A DNA stretch of 64,000 bases. Source: OCS155 cluster bacterium AG-422-J23 (GTDB taxonomy: Bacteria; Actinomycetota; Acidimicrobiia; Actinomarinales; Actinomarinaceae). The translations under genes were made by a program, and so were the position numbers. Shown one piece after another: positions 1 to 7,947 of the stretch; the first letter of the stretch is position 1, and each line of letters begins with the position of its first letter. The notes beneath the pieces were generated by a model. That model was not told where the DNA came from, did no database searches, and saw nothing but the letters and a program-made list of their open reading frames with translations. Location of the stretch: NCBI GenBank assembly GCA_003213625.1, contig QCMT01000002.1, positions 86,152-150,151 on the forward strand. The letters run 5' to 3'.

Positions 1-523
1 AGCATGCGCCACAAATGATGGAAGATTTATGGCCTGGTCTACTTGGGCTAATGAAGATTCGAAAAATGCCTCAATTGATAAATTTAATGAGGCTCTAGCA
101 GGTGCAGCAGAGATGCTTGATGGTCAACCAGAAGTGATGGAAGGACCTATGGTCGCTGGACAACAATATATTGCTGTATCGAAGGAAGGTGAAGAAGGAT
201 TTTTTGCCAGATTCGTTTTAGGTGGAGGAACTCAAGAGGGTAAGACCTATGATGATGTTGCAGAATTTATGACAAACACTGTTTATCCAGCTTATGAAAA
301 TGTCGAAGGAATTTATGGAACCGGTGCTTGTAAAGTAGCCGAAGATAAAGGATTCAGTTTCAACTTTTGGACTGATCATGATGCCGCACACGCAGCATCT
401 GATGTTATCGCATCAGTTGTATCAGATGCAGTAGCAAATCTCATTTCAGAACCACCACAAGAAATAACTGGTCAATGTGATATTTGGAGAAACTACGTCG
501 ATTTTCCTGTTGGAAAATTATAA
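1..523 (+). CDS. Two-domain ABM-like (dimeric alpha/beta barrel) protein, 5' partial
   Basis: The reading frame is open from base 2, so the gene enters from the left edge; the ATG at 29 is probably internal. About 173 residues are visible. The visible part aligns with the middle of the protein at 29342-29977: the N-terminal piece around GRFMAWSTWANEDS matches its INMAAWDSKEAS, and a second repeat contains FNFWTDHDAAHA near residue 125, matching SWNFWDSQEDMDAA. This duplicated pattern (strand, [F/W]-x-W, helix, closing strand) is what antibiotic-biosynthesis-monooxygenase-type ferredoxin-like barrels look like. No catalytic residues can be named. The gene at 1167-1811 is a further relative (FEFWTSHDAKHS, final FVDF). 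Function unknown. Confidence 0.7.
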   Translation, partial: ACATNDGRFMAWSTWANEDSKNASIDKFNEALAGAAEMLDGQPEVMEGPMVAGQQYIAVSKEGEEGFFARFVLGGGTQEGKTYDDVAEFMTNTVYPAYENVEGIYGTGACKVAEDKGFSFNFWTDHDAAHAASDVIASVVSDAVANLISEPPQEITGQCDIWRNYVDFPVGKL

Positions 524-544
524 AAAAAAAGTGAAGGAGAAAAT

Positions 545-1156
545 ATGATAACAGAAAAAGAAAGAGAACTAGGAACTAGATTTGCCTATATAAACATTCT
601 GGCGACATTAATAGTTTTTATTGTTCTTGCTTTCGTAATTGGTCCTGATGAAACAGGATACAACGAAGATTTTGGAGCACTAACTGGTCTAGTAGGATTT
701 GCTCAGGGACTAACGTTTCTAGGATTAGTCAGGCTTTCCGGAAAGCTATTTAATGCAAAAGAAAAACCACTTCTCGCTGGAGCTGTTGCAGTTACTTATG
801 GAGTGGGTGTTGTTGGTTTAATGTTTGCTCTTACCCCAACATTTATAGCTAATGGATTTACCGTTAGAGGGATTTCAGCGGATACAGTAACTGATCTCAG
901 TTTTTACTTGAACTTCACGCAATTTTTAATTAGTGCATTGTGGATTTCTCAAGTGGTTAGAGCTGATGAGGGTCAACTACCTTCCTGGGGTAAAGTAGTT
1001 GGAAACACACAAGCATATGGATCGGCAGCTGTGTTATTTGCGTTTTACTTCGGTGTGATTGGACAAGCATTATTTGTTCCAGCACTTCTTTTGTTCGGTA
1101 TTATTCTGTATCCAGTATTTATATACGGAATGTCTCAAGCATTTAGTAATAATTAA
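545..1156 (+). CDS. Multi-pass membrane protein of unknown function
   Basis: 203 residues with about six hydrophobic segments (around residues 15-34, 48-65, 78-98, 118-136, 155-170 and 174-195) and short polar loops. I do not recognise the family. A clear Shine-Dalgarno (GAAGGAG, bases 533-539) lies just ahead of the ATG. It sits between two paralogous ABM-like genes, 21 nt after the first and 10 nt before the second, so the three are very likely one transcription unit and this may be the membrane partner of those soluble proteins. That link is inference from position only. Confidence 0.75.
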   Translation: MITEKERELGTRFAYINILATLIVFIVLAFVIGPDETGYNEDFGALTGLVGFAQGLTFLGLVRLSGKLFNAKEKPLLAGAVAVTYGVGVVGLMFALTPTFIANGFTVRGISADTVTDLSFYLNFTQFLISALWISQVVRADEGQLPSWGKVVGNTQAYGSAAVLFAFYFGVIGQALFVPALLLFGIILYPVFIYGMSQAFSNN

Positions 1157-1166
1157 AAGAAAACAT

Positions 1167-1811
1167 ATGTACGCAGTTGCGGTAACAATATTATTTAAAG
1201 AGGGAAAGCTCGCCGAACTTAAAGACTTTTTTGAAAATACAGGCTTCCCAGCTTTAGAAGTTTTGAAAGGAGACATGTATTCTATTGCATTCTTTAATCC
1301 AAAAGATAATGTAAACCTTGGTATTGCATTTATGAAGGATAAGGAGACTGCTGATAAATTTTCACAAATCAGAAATGAAAACTTGTTACAAATCCAAGAC
1401 ATTCTTGCCAGCTTTCCAAGAGTCTACGAAGGTGAATTATTAACTGGTAAGACTTTAAAGGATTCATTAGTTGATGATCCAAAAGATTCTATGTTTTTGG
1501 CATTTGCAAAATTAGATGTAAAAAATGCTGACGAATATATGAATCTTCAAAAAGAAATTTACTTACCAAAACTTGAAGAGGATGAGGGAATTATTTCTTA
1601 TGGATCAATTAAAATTGATGAAAATTCCCTTGTTCTGTTTGAATTTTGGACTTCTCATGATGCAAAGCATAGTTTTGATGAAAAACTTAATGCTGATGAA
1701 AATGTTTACGAAAAGTTTATGCCATTGATGGAGGGATTCACGGATTACTATGGTGAACCGTATGCAATCAGACAGTTTGTTGACTTTAAAGCTGGCGAAT
1801 CAATAAATTAA
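1167..1811 (+). CDS. Two-domain ABM-like protein
   Basis: 214 residues from the ATG at 1167; the frame is open further upstream, but that stretch lies inside the preceding gene, so the internal ATG 10 nt after its stop is preferred. Two similar halves are visible. The first begins MYAVAVTILFKEGK, the second around residue 105 with FLAFAKLDVKNADEY and contains FEFWTSHDAKHSFDE. That motif and the C-terminal RQFVDF match the gene at 1-523 (FNFWTDHDAAHA, RNYVDF), so these are paralogs separated by a membrane protein gene. The fold is probably dimeric alpha/beta barrel; substrate unknown. Confidence 0.7.
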   Translation: MYAVAVTILFKEGKLAELKDFFENTGFPALEVLKGDMYSIAFFNPKDNVNLGIAFMKDKETADKFSQIRNENLLQIQDILASFPRVYEGELLTGKTLKDSLVDDPKDSMFLAFAKLDVKNADEYMNLQKEIYLPKLEEDEGIISYGSIKIDENSLVLFEFWTSHDAKHSFDEKLNADENVYEKFMPLMEGFTDYYGEPYAIRQFVDFKAGESIN

Positions 1812-1820
1812 AGAGTCCTT

Positions 1821-1826
1821 TAAAAT
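1821..1826 (+). promoter_or_regulatory. Leaderless -10 element of the acyltransferase gene
   Basis: TAAAAT ends 7 nt before the ATG at 1834, placing the predicted transcript start at or next to the start codon. There is no Shine-Dalgarno. Confidence 0.5.
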
Positions 1827-1833
1827 TTAGTAT

Positions 1834-2922
1834 ATGTTGGACGAAAGAAGATATGACATTGATGCATTAAGGTCCATAGCTCTTTTTATTTTATTAATTT
1901 ATCATCTTGGTCAATCATTCACTTCTTTGGCACCATATATTCTTTTTGTTCAGAATAAAAAAGTGACTGACGGAATATGGCCATTTTTGAATTTAATGAA
2001 TACTTGGAGAATACCGTTAGTTTTTCTTATTGCAGGAATTGCCCTAAGGCTTTCATTTCAAAAAAGAACAAAATTAGAAATCCTAAAGGAGAGGGGAAAA
2101 ATTATTGGTTTACCTTGGATTTTTGGAACACTAGTTTTTGCAAGCTCATCAGCTTTCATAGCTGGAAAGTATTTTAATTTTGATATAAATTTCATTGAAG
2201 CAATTCTTTTAGCATTTGAGTACAACGGTCTTCATCTATGGTTTTTAATTAACCTTATTATCTATTGTTTATTGATTGTCCCAGTTTTAAATTTTTTTTC
2301 GAAAAAAAATTTCTTTTCGACAATATTGAATAAACCTGGGGGAATATTTTTATTTGCGATACCTATCGTTGCTGAGGGCAATTTTTTAAATTCACAAAGG
2401 TTTTATACAGAAACATACGGTGATTATTACATTGAATATGCAAACACTGATCATGGATTATTGTTAGGTTTTCTATGGTTTACAATCGGAATAATCTTAA
2501 CTTCTCAGGAAGATTCATTCTGGGAATCAAATAAAAGAAATTGGCGTATACATTTAATTTTTGCAATAGGGTCTTATCTTTACAGACTATTTAACAACTT
2601 TGAAACAGGTTATGCATTAGATAATCGACTTATAGCATTTGAGTCATTTAACTTTATATTTCTATTCTTAGGTCTAGCAGCTGTTTATCTAAATAATGAT
2701 TCGCCCCAACTAACTTACTATAAAACAGCCGTTTATCCTGTATACATTGTTCACTTACCCGTACAAATGTTAGTAATGTACTTCTTTTCAGGAATAAACA
2801 TTCATCCAATAATTAAGTTTCCCATTGCTTTATTTTTGATATGTTTTTTAAGCTTAACGATTTATCATTCAATAAAAAATATCAGGGTTTTAAGGCCACT
2901 TTTTGGTTTAAGAAATAAATAA
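1834..2922 (+). CDS. Acyltransferase 3 family membrane protein (OafA/OpgC-like)
   Basis: 362 residues with about ten membrane spans. It opens with RYDIDALRSIALFILLIYHLG, the typical first-helix signature of the acyltransferase-3 family with its conserved R(x)10H pattern (Arg 14 region to His 24). LMNTWRIPLVFLIAG near residue 55 matches the second signature. Family members move acyl groups, usually acetyl or succinyl, across or at the membrane onto sugars of glucans, O-antigen or peptidoglycan. The acceptor cannot be read from the sequence. The start is supported by the leaderless -10 element 7 nt upstream. Confidence 0.85.
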   Translation: MLDERRYDIDALRSIALFILLIYHLGQSFTSLAPYILFVQNKKVTDGIWPFLNLMNTWRIPLVFLIAGIALRLSFQKRTKLEILKERGKIIGLPWIFGTLVFASSSAFIAGKYFNFDINFIEAILLAFEYNGLHLWFLINLIIYCLLIVPVLNFFSKKNFFSTILNKPGGIFLFAIPIVAEGNFLNSQRFYTETYGDYYIEYANTDHGLLLGFLWFTIGIILTSQEDSFWESNKRNWRIHLIFAIGSYLYRLFNNFETGYALDNRLIAFESFNFIFLFLGLAAVYLNNDSPQLTYYKTAVYPVYIVHLPVQMLVMYFFSGINIHPIIKFPIALFLICFLSLTIYHSIKNIRVLRPLFGLRNK

Positions 2923-2927
2923 CTGAG

Positions 2928-3056
2928 ATGCACCAGAAAAGATTATTACTTAGATTTTTAATTTTGTCATTGTTTATACTTTTTTTAGTATTTTCTGATT
3001 CCTATATTGCACGGAGATTAGTGCAATTACCATCACTCTTATTAAACTATTTTTGA
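2928..3056 (+). CDS. Putative small membrane protein (42 aa)
   Basis: A 42-codon ORF beginning MHQKRLLLRFLILSLFILF. It has a basic N-terminus, one hydrophobic helix and a short tail, and lies 5 nt after the acyltransferase stop; its TGA ends just ahead of the next gene's ATG. The tight packing between two real genes and the one-helix profile favour translation. There is no clear ribosome-binding site and no recognisable family, so it could also be spacer. Confidence 0.35.
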   Translation: MHQKRLLLRFLILSLFILFLVFSDSYIARRLVQLPSLLLNYF

Positions 3057-3058
3057 AT

Positions 3059-3427
3059 ATGAATCTCTTAGATTTTGCAAATCATGAATATATTAATTTA
3101 ATTACATACAAAAAAGACAATACTTCAGTAAAGACTCCAGTATGGGTTGCAGAACATGAAGATTATTTAGTTATTACTTCAAGCAAATCTGCTGGAAAAG
3201 TAAAAAGAATTAATAACAATGGCAGAGCAACAATATATGTTACAGACCAAATTGGTAACAGTACACTTTCAGAACCACTAGATGTAAGAGCATCAATAAT
3301 TGATGACGAGGAAAATAAACAGGCAGCACTTGATAAAATCATAAAAAAGTATGGATCAATGTCTAAAATGTTTATACGAGGTTCTAATGAAAATCGTGCG
3401 ATAATCAAAATTCAAGAAAAGGAATAA
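3059..3427 (+). CDS. PPOX-class (pyridoxamine 5'-phosphate oxidase fold) F420/flavin-binding protein
   Basis: 122 residues from the ATG at 3059; a TTG at 3053 would add two residues and overlap the preceding stop. The sequence runs LLDFANHEYINLITYKK, then VKTPVWVAEHEDYLVITS, then AGKVKRINNNGRATIYV. This is the split-barrel pattern of the PPOX-class, probably F420-dependent family related to mycobacterial Rv2061/Rv1155, whose members bind F420 or FMN and reduce or sequester small molecules. Length is normal for a single-domain member. The cofactor cannot be fixed from sequence alone. Confidence 0.8.
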   Translation: MNLLDFANHEYINLITYKKDNTSVKTPVWVAEHEDYLVITSSKSAGKVKRINNNGRATIYVTDQIGNSTLSEPLDVRASIIDDEENKQAALDKIIKKYGSMSKMFIRGSNENRAIIKIQEKE

Positions 3428-3429
3428 AA

Positions 3430-3468
3430 GTGTTTTGTCCAGAGTGTGGATGCGAAGACGAAAACTAG
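3430..3468 (+). other. Mini-ORF with a C-x2-C-x-C motif (12 codons)
   Basis: GTG start two bases after the PPOX stop, encoding (M/V)FCPECGCEDEN then TAG. The three cysteines and acidic tail look like half of a zinc ribbon. Too short to be confident: it may be a translated micropeptide, the remnant of a lost zinc-ribbon gene, or chance. Confidence 0.2.
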
Positions 3469-3469
3469 T

Positions 3470-3961
3470 CTAAGAAAACCATTTATGAGTTCCAAAGTGA
3501 TTCCTTGGAACCGGATTTTTATTCTTCAAGAAATATTCAATACCTCCTAAGACTGAATCTAAATAACGACTAAGTTGAGGGTTAATTTGAAAAACAAAGG
3601 GAATAACATACAAGGGACCTGGAAATTTTTTAAGGGGATAGGTATTTACTTGAATCGATAATTCAGATGATTCTTCATTACCTGATAGCCTCCATTTTAC
3701 TTTTGATTTTTTTCCATTCTTGGTTCCAATTATGAGGTCATAACCATTTTCATCCCATTGGGTAAACTCTCTTTCAAAAGTAAGTCCACTCAGATACTCT
3801 AAAATATCTTTTGATCCGACACCTGGCCAGGTGATAACTGTATTGTTTTTACAAAATGGATGAGTCTCATTTAAATAATTTGGCGCTGTTATTACATTCC
3901 ACACTTCATCTTTAGAAAAATCAAGTTTCTTAGTCCTCTTAATAGATAGAATATTGTTCAT
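3470..3961 (-). CDS. SRPBCC-family (START/polyketide-cyclase-like) protein
   Basis: 163 residues. The N-terminus SIKRTKKLDFSKDEVWNVITAPNYLNETHPFC is the usual first strand plus helix of the Bet v1-like SRPBCC fold, followed by several predicted strands and a long C-terminal helix (SRYLDSVLGGIEYFLKN). Members bind hydrophobic ligands in a large cavity; none of the specialised catalytic subfamilies is recognisable here. It is transcribed alone from a leaderless -10 element, and an inverted repeat lies directly upstream. Confidence 0.7.
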   Translation of the reverse strand: MNNILSIKRTKKLDFSKDEVWNVITAPNYLNETHPFCKNNTVITWPGVGSKDILEYLSGLTFEREFTQWDENGYDLIIGTKNGKKSKVKWRLSGNEESSELSIQVNTYPLKKFPGPLYVIPFVFQINPQLSRYLDSVLGGIEYFLKNKNPVPRNHFGTHKWFS

Positions 3962-3967
3962 AAGATT

Positions 3968-3973
3968 ATTTTA
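3968..3973 (-). promoter_or_regulatory. Leaderless -10 element of the SRPBCC gene
   Basis: On the minus strand TAAAAT ends 6 nt before the ATG at 3961. The inverted repeat 3977-4043 covers the -35 region, so a protein binding there could control this promoter. Confidence 0.5.
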
Positions 3974-3976
3974 GGG

Positions 3977-4043
3977 CATAGGCCAACTACATTTGGAAGA
4001 GTGTTTGAGTGACTCAATAACGCATACAAGCAGTCGGCCTATG
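3977..4043. repeat. Intergenic inverted repeat with internal palindrome
   Basis: Arms CATAGGCC (3977-3984) and GGCCTATG (4036-4043) are exact reverse complements around a 51-nt spacer, and the spacer contains the perfect palindrome TTGAGT-G-ACTCAA (4005-4017). It could be a structured RNA, an operator region for the SRPBCC promoter or a terminator-like element; there is no U-run after either arm. Confidence 0.5.
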
Positions 4044-4118
4044 TATTAATTATAGATATTTAATCACAAACGTGCAAGATTGTGCAATTATTTTCACATA
4101 AGAAATGTGTTTGTGAAA

Positions 4119-4199
4119 CTAAAGCATCAAATATAGAAACCCTACAAACATAGGGATTAGAAGAACAAAAGCAAGAGCAACAATTCTTTTTACATCCAT
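4119..4199 (-). CDS. Putative 26-aa single-helix membrane peptide
   Basis: ORF reading MDVKRIVALAFVLLIPMF then GFLYLML, one hydrophobic helix after a short charged start. It starts 26 nt downstream of the permease stop on the same strand. No ribosome-binding site and no known family; small single-span peptides next to transporters are common, but this may be chance. Confidence 0.3.
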   Translation of the reverse strand: MDVKRIVALAFVLLIPMFVGFLYLML

Positions 4200-4225
4200 A
4201 TTTATAAGAATAACTCTGATCAGAT

Positions 4226-5389
4226 TTAAAAATAAATTACAAGAAAGATTCCAAGAATAACACAAAGAAGCAGTCCATATGCAGATATATAGATAGGAAA
4301 TATTCTTTTAGATTTTTCAAGTCTAATGACACAAAGATTTGTAATTGAGTAATAAATTAATATGAATATTGCACTTAATTTTACAGCTGATAATACATCA
4401 AAATTTAAAATACCAACCACAACAATAAAACCAACAAATATATCTGCTACATAGGCAGAATTCTGCTTTGGATGGATTGTCATAAATAAGCTTGGAATTT
4501 TTTTATCTCTTGCCATTGCTACTAATACCCTACTTATCCCAGGCAAAAGAGCGAGTAACACAGATCCTGTAGCAACAGTTGATGCAATAATAATTAAATA
4601 TGAAAACTCAGAAAAACGACTCAAGTCAAATGCGACTTTTAATGGAGTTAAGGAATTTTCAATGATACTTGGATTTACAATTCCAAGCGTAACAAATGAC
4701 GTAGAGACATATAAAAATAATGTAATTCCTAAACCAACAAGTATTGCCTTAGGTATAATTTTTTCTGGGCTATCAACCTCTTCACCGAATGTTGCAAGTC
4801 TTGAGTACCCTGTAAATGCAAAGAACCAGATACTTGCACTTAGAATAAGATTTTTAAATGAAAAACCTTTTCCAAGAGGTATGTCAAATGAAAAATTACT
4901 GGAGCTTGTAACAGATATAATATAAAAAATAAGTATTAGAACTATTGTGTATACAAACCATCTGGCAATATTTACAGTCTTTGAGATTCCAAAATAATTT
5001 ATTAGTGTGACAAAAATAATAAATATTATTGATACAACTTTTGGATTTTCTGGATAAAGATAATTTCCAAGTGTTAAAGCTACCGCAGTACAACTAATTA
5101 ACTTACCAATAGTAAATGAATATCCAGCAATTAAAGATGGATACTTCCCTAGAACATTTTTCGCATAAAGGTAAGTCCCTCCTGTTTCAGGGAAAAGCCT
5201 TGCAAGTTGGGCAGATGAACTAGCATTTGCAAACGCAACAGTTCCTGCGAGCAACAACCCCAATATTGAAGAGTAAGATGCAATTTTTGAAGTAGGTGAA
5301 ATGTTAAAAAACAAACCAGCACCAATCATGGAACTAAGACCCAATAAGATTGATTTATTTAGTGTTAATGTCCTCTGAAATTTGTCCAT
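4226..5389 (-). CDS. APC-superfamily amino-acid permease
   Basis: 387 residues, almost entirely hydrophobic. The N-terminus LNKSILLGLSSMIGAGLFFNISP is the APC helix-1 signature with the unwound GxGLF-type substrate loop (SMIGAGLFF), followed by ANASSSAQLARLFPETGGTYLYAKNVLG, the typical helix-2/3 region of amino acid:cation symporters. SIWFFAFTGYSRLATFGEEVDSPEK is the helix-6 region. Members import or exchange amino acids or amines. It is somewhat short (family usually 430-500), fitting about 11 spans, so the C-terminus may be trimmed. Substrate unknown. Confidence 0.85.
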   Translation of the reverse strand: MDKFQRTLTLNKSILLGLSSMIGAGLFFNISPTSKIASYSSILGLLLAGTVAFANASSSAQLARLFPETGGTYLYAKNVLGKYPSLIAGYSFTIGKLISCTAVALTLGNYLYPENPKVVSIIFIIFVTLINYFGISKTVNIARWFVYTIVLILIFYIISVTSSSNFSFDIPLGKGFSFKNLILSASIWFFAFTGYSRLATFGEEVDSPEKIIPKAILVGLGITLFLYVSTSFVTLGIVNPSIIENSLTPLKVAFDLSRFSEFSYLIIIASTVATGSVLLALLPGISRVLVAMARDKKIPSLFMTIHPKQNSAYVADIFVGFIVVVGILNFDVLSAVKLSAIFILIYYSITNLCVIRLEKSKRIFPIYISAYGLLLCVILGIFLVIYF

Positions 5390-5444
5390 TTTGTAATTTT
5401 ATTTCACAGAAGAGATACAAACAAATATGAATAATGTTTCGTGA

Positions 5445-5450
5445 TAAGAT
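5445..5450 (+). promoter_or_regulatory. Leaderless -10 element (TAAGAT) of the 5457 gene
   Basis: TAAGAT ends 6 nt before the ATG at 5457; no Shine-Dalgarno is present. Confidence 0.5.
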
Positions 5451-5456
5451 ATTTCT

Positions 5457-6446
5457 ATGTTCAATAAACTATCCCCAGCTCCAATTACAGAGCCAAAATA
5501 CAGAAATTTAATGATCTTTGCCATGCTTTGGATGTTTATTGGAGCATGGGTCGATGCCAGTGCACATAGGTATGTAATAGATGAGCTTGAATCTTTTTTT
5601 ACTCCATGGCACGGTATTTTATATTCAGGTTTTGGCGTTGTTGTTTTGTCTGCTGTGTACGTTAAAAATAAAATGAAGGATTATAAATTCGACGTGGGAA
5701 TATTAGGAGCTTCTATATTTGCAATTGGTGGAGGTTCGGATGCTATATGGCATACCTTGCTTGGCATTGAAGTTGGCATAGAACCATTAATTACACCCTC
5801 TCACCTTATGTTGTTCTTAGGAGCATTTTTAATGTTAGATCATGTTTTTGCATCTAGACCAGATAGAGAACATTTAGATACAGCTTCCATATTTGCTCTA
5901 GCTTCAAGCTATGCATTAGTGGTTTATATTACTCAATTTGTGAACCCATTTTTTGAGCCATATATGTTTTTTCAAAATAATGAATTTATCTACCAAGCAT
6001 TTTCTGCAGCATCAGTATTTTTTCAAGCCATGCTTGGTTCGGTTGTTTTTGTTTATGCAATTAGATTTAATGTTTCTCCAAGGAATATGGCACTAATATT
6101 CTTAATTTCATTCATGTATCAAGCTTTAATTTTTTTACTTGGAGACTTCCAATTATTAATTGGAACTTTTATAGCAGGTGTGTTTATAGCTTTCTTCGTC
6201 AATCAAATAGCTACTTGGTATTACAAGACTAATCATGATAGAAAAATTCAAATATCTACAGCTCTAGTAGGTTCACTTTATGGCTTAACTGTTGTGTTAT
6301 ACATATTATTAATTGAAATAACAGGTGGTTATGAGCTTTCATGGAGATTTTATGGACTTGGAGGATTAGTAACAACACCTTTGCTGTTTGGATATATGGT
6401 TGGAAATCTTGGCGTTAGTCCTTCTACCGGAGAGACTGTTTCCTAA
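5457..6446 (+). CDS. Conserved-looking multi-pass membrane protein with intramembrane His/Asp motifs
   Basis: 329 residues and about nine membrane spans. Polar residues are placed inside hydrophobic segments: DASAHRYV (about 33-40), FTPWHGILYSGF (about 47-58), GGSDAIWHTLLGIE (about 92-105) and TPSHLMLFLGAF (about 112-123). Such regularly spaced His/Asp residues suggest a metal or heme site within the membrane. I cannot place it in a named family; a relation to the ceramidase-like (CREST) type is possible but not shown. It has its own leaderless promoter. Confidence 0.7.
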   Translation: MFNKLSPAPITEPKYRNLMIFAMLWMFIGAWVDASAHRYVIDELESFFTPWHGILYSGFGVVVLSAVYVKNKMKDYKFDVGILGASIFAIGGGSDAIWHTLLGIEVGIEPLITPSHLMLFLGAFLMLDHVFASRPDREHLDTASIFALASSYALVVYITQFVNPFFEPYMFFQNNEFIYQAFSAASVFFQAMLGSVVFVYAIRFNVSPRNMALIFLISFMYQALIFLLGDFQLLIGTFIAGVFIAFFVNQIATWYYKTNHDRKIQISTALVGSLYGLTVVLYILLIEITGGYELSWRFYGLGGLVTTPLLFGYMVGNLGVSPSTGETVS

Positions 6447-6453
6447 AGAGTAA

Positions 6454-7257
6454 TTATTTTAATGAATCAGATAATTTCTTTAATTCTTTGATTGCGTCTC
6501 CGTCATCCTCAGGTAATTGATTTCTAGAAACCGGTTCTCCAATAATTATTCTTATTTTTTTATTTTTCTTGTTTAGAAGTTCATTTAATTGGGATATATC
6601 TCTTAACTGCTTATTTATCATTGAAGCAAAATAAAAAAACCATGAATTTCGTCCTTGTATATATGCCGGGATTAGTAAGCAATCATTTCTTTGAGCAATG
6701 TTTACAGGAGTTTTTTGCCAAGGCCTTTCCTCCAAACCAAAGATAGTAAATTTCGATAATCTTCCAGATGGAAACAATATTCCAATTCTTTCCTGAGAAA
6801 AAAATGTTCTCATTCTTTCAATGGTTTTTTTTGTTGCTGTATGTATCTGTTTTTCTTTATCCCAAACAACAGGAGCCATCATATCATCAAAAGCACCTAG
6901 TAAATAAACAAATAATTCATTTGCAAAAAAGAATGCATCTTTTCTTTTCTTGTAGACATTATGGTACATTGCCACAGCATCAGCAGGGCCCATTGGATGA
7001 TTTGCAACAATTAAACATTTTCCATCTTCAGGAATGTTATTCAATCCACTTACTTCACAATTTTTTGTATATGTATCTCCAAGCCATTCAAAAGCTTCAG
7101 GTCCCGACATACTTTGTATATGGTCACCAACATAGATAGATTCATCAATCCGTAAATACTTTGATAAAAAATTAAATATCAATTTTGAAAAAATATTTTC
7201 TTTAAGGAACCATGGCCCTCGTTCATGAATAAGGCTGTAGATTTTTTCTTCCATCAA
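6454..7257 (-). CDS. Lysophospholipid acyltransferase-like protein (PlsC fold)
   Basis: 267 residues. CLIVANHPMGPADAVAMY holds the NHx4D acyltransferase motif I (His near residue 86), and GILFPSGRLSK matches motif III. DAFFFANELFVYL and IPAYIQGRNSWFF fit motifs II and IV. Members move acyl chains from acyl-CoA or acyl-ACP to lysophospholipids or other glycerolipids at the inner membrane; NHPMG variants are often found in ornithine-lipid-type acyltransferases. Its start overlaps the stop of the next upstream gene (7254-7922), itself an acyltransferase, so the two act in one operon. Confidence 0.8.
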   Translation of the reverse strand: MMEEKIYSLIHERGPWFLKENIFSKLIFNFLSKYLRIDESIYVGDHIQSMSGPEAFEWLGDTYTKNCEVSGLNNIPEDGKCLIVANHPMGPADAVAMYHNVYKKRKDAFFFANELFVYLLGAFDDMMAPVVWDKEKQIHTATKKTIERMRTFFSQERIGILFPSGRLSKFTIFGLEERPWQKTPVNIAQRNDCLLIPAYIQGRNSWFFYFASMINKQLRDISQLNELLNKKNKKIRIIIGEPVSRNQLPEDDGDAIKELKKLSDSLK

Positions 7258-7922
7258 GCTCTAAATATTTTCTTTTTACCCCTAATACCATCAAATTTTA
7301 ATCGCATTCTTTTGATGATTTCATCTTTTGTTCCAGCCATATCAAATGATGGTAGAAATTTTAATTGTCTATTTTCATAGTCAATTTGTACAGGCATTAC
7401 TTCAGCCTCAAGTTCTTTTGCAAGATACACAAAGCTTGATCTAAATCTCTCTGCATCAAACCTTCCTTCTGGTGTAACAATTAGTAAAAAATTATCAATT
7501 TTCTTTAGTTCACTAATGACAAGATCATACTGACCAGAGCCTTCTTTCCTATCAACAGGAATTGCTCCAAACCTTTTAAATAATCTTTCCTGCAGCCACC
7601 CTAGTGGCCAACTGATTCCTTGATTATCAATGTCTTTTGCATTTGTAAAAGGGTTTGGCAGTTTACGCATTGTCCACTTCGCTGAAAGATAGGAAACTTT
7701 AATATCTAAAGCTAAGATCATAAGAATCATAAGATATTCATCTTTAAAAGATTGATGCGGTGCAGCAACAACTATAACTCTTTTATTATCAAGAAAGCTC
7801 CCAACAGCTTTTATATCTTCAAAAAGTAATAGGAAATATGCTAATTTTTGAAGAAAAAATCTTTTTTTTCTTGGAGTATTTGTTGGAATATCTACGTCAG
7901 GAAGTATCTTTGTATACGGCAT
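7254..7922 (-). CDS. 1-acyl-glycerol-phosphate acyltransferase-like protein
   Basis: 222 residues. VIVVAAPHQSFKDEYLMI contains the Hx4D motif (H-QSFK-D), LFKRFGAIPVDRKEG the G-x-I/F-x-V-x-R motif, and LLIVTPEGRFDAE the PEG motif. The N-terminal region is not a clear signal peptide. It is a paralog of 18861-19526 (APHSSSFD, FGGIPVWR, TVEGLM). TAAAAT 7 nt before its ATG gives a leaderless start; the second acyltransferase overlaps its stop by 4 nt. Likely phospholipid synthesis or remodelling. Confidence 0.8.
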   Translation of the reverse strand: MPYTKILPDVDIPTNTPRKKRFFLQKLAYFLLLFEDIKAVGSFLDNKRVIVVAAPHQSFKDEYLMILMILALDIKVSYLSAKWTMRKLPNPFTNAKDIDNQGISWPLGWLQERLFKRFGAIPVDRKEGSGQYDLVISELKKIDNFLLIVTPEGRFDAERFRSSFVYLAKELEAEVMPVQIDYENRQLKFLPSFDMAGTKDEIIKRMRLKFDGIRGKKKIFRA

Positions 7923-7929
7923 ATAAAGA

Positions 7930-7935
7930 ATTTTA
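7930..7935 (-). promoter_or_regulatory. Leaderless -10 element (TAAAAT) of the acyltransferase pair
   Basis: Minus-strand TAAAAT ends 7 nt before the ATG at 7922. Confidence 0.5.
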
Positions 7936-7947
7936 TTACTTTAATTT

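Noticed and set aside
3977..4043. Integron attC site
   Set aside because: The arms end in GGCCAAC and GTCGGCC, close to attC simple sites, but the required GTTRRRY core is not matched and no integrase or cassette array is present.
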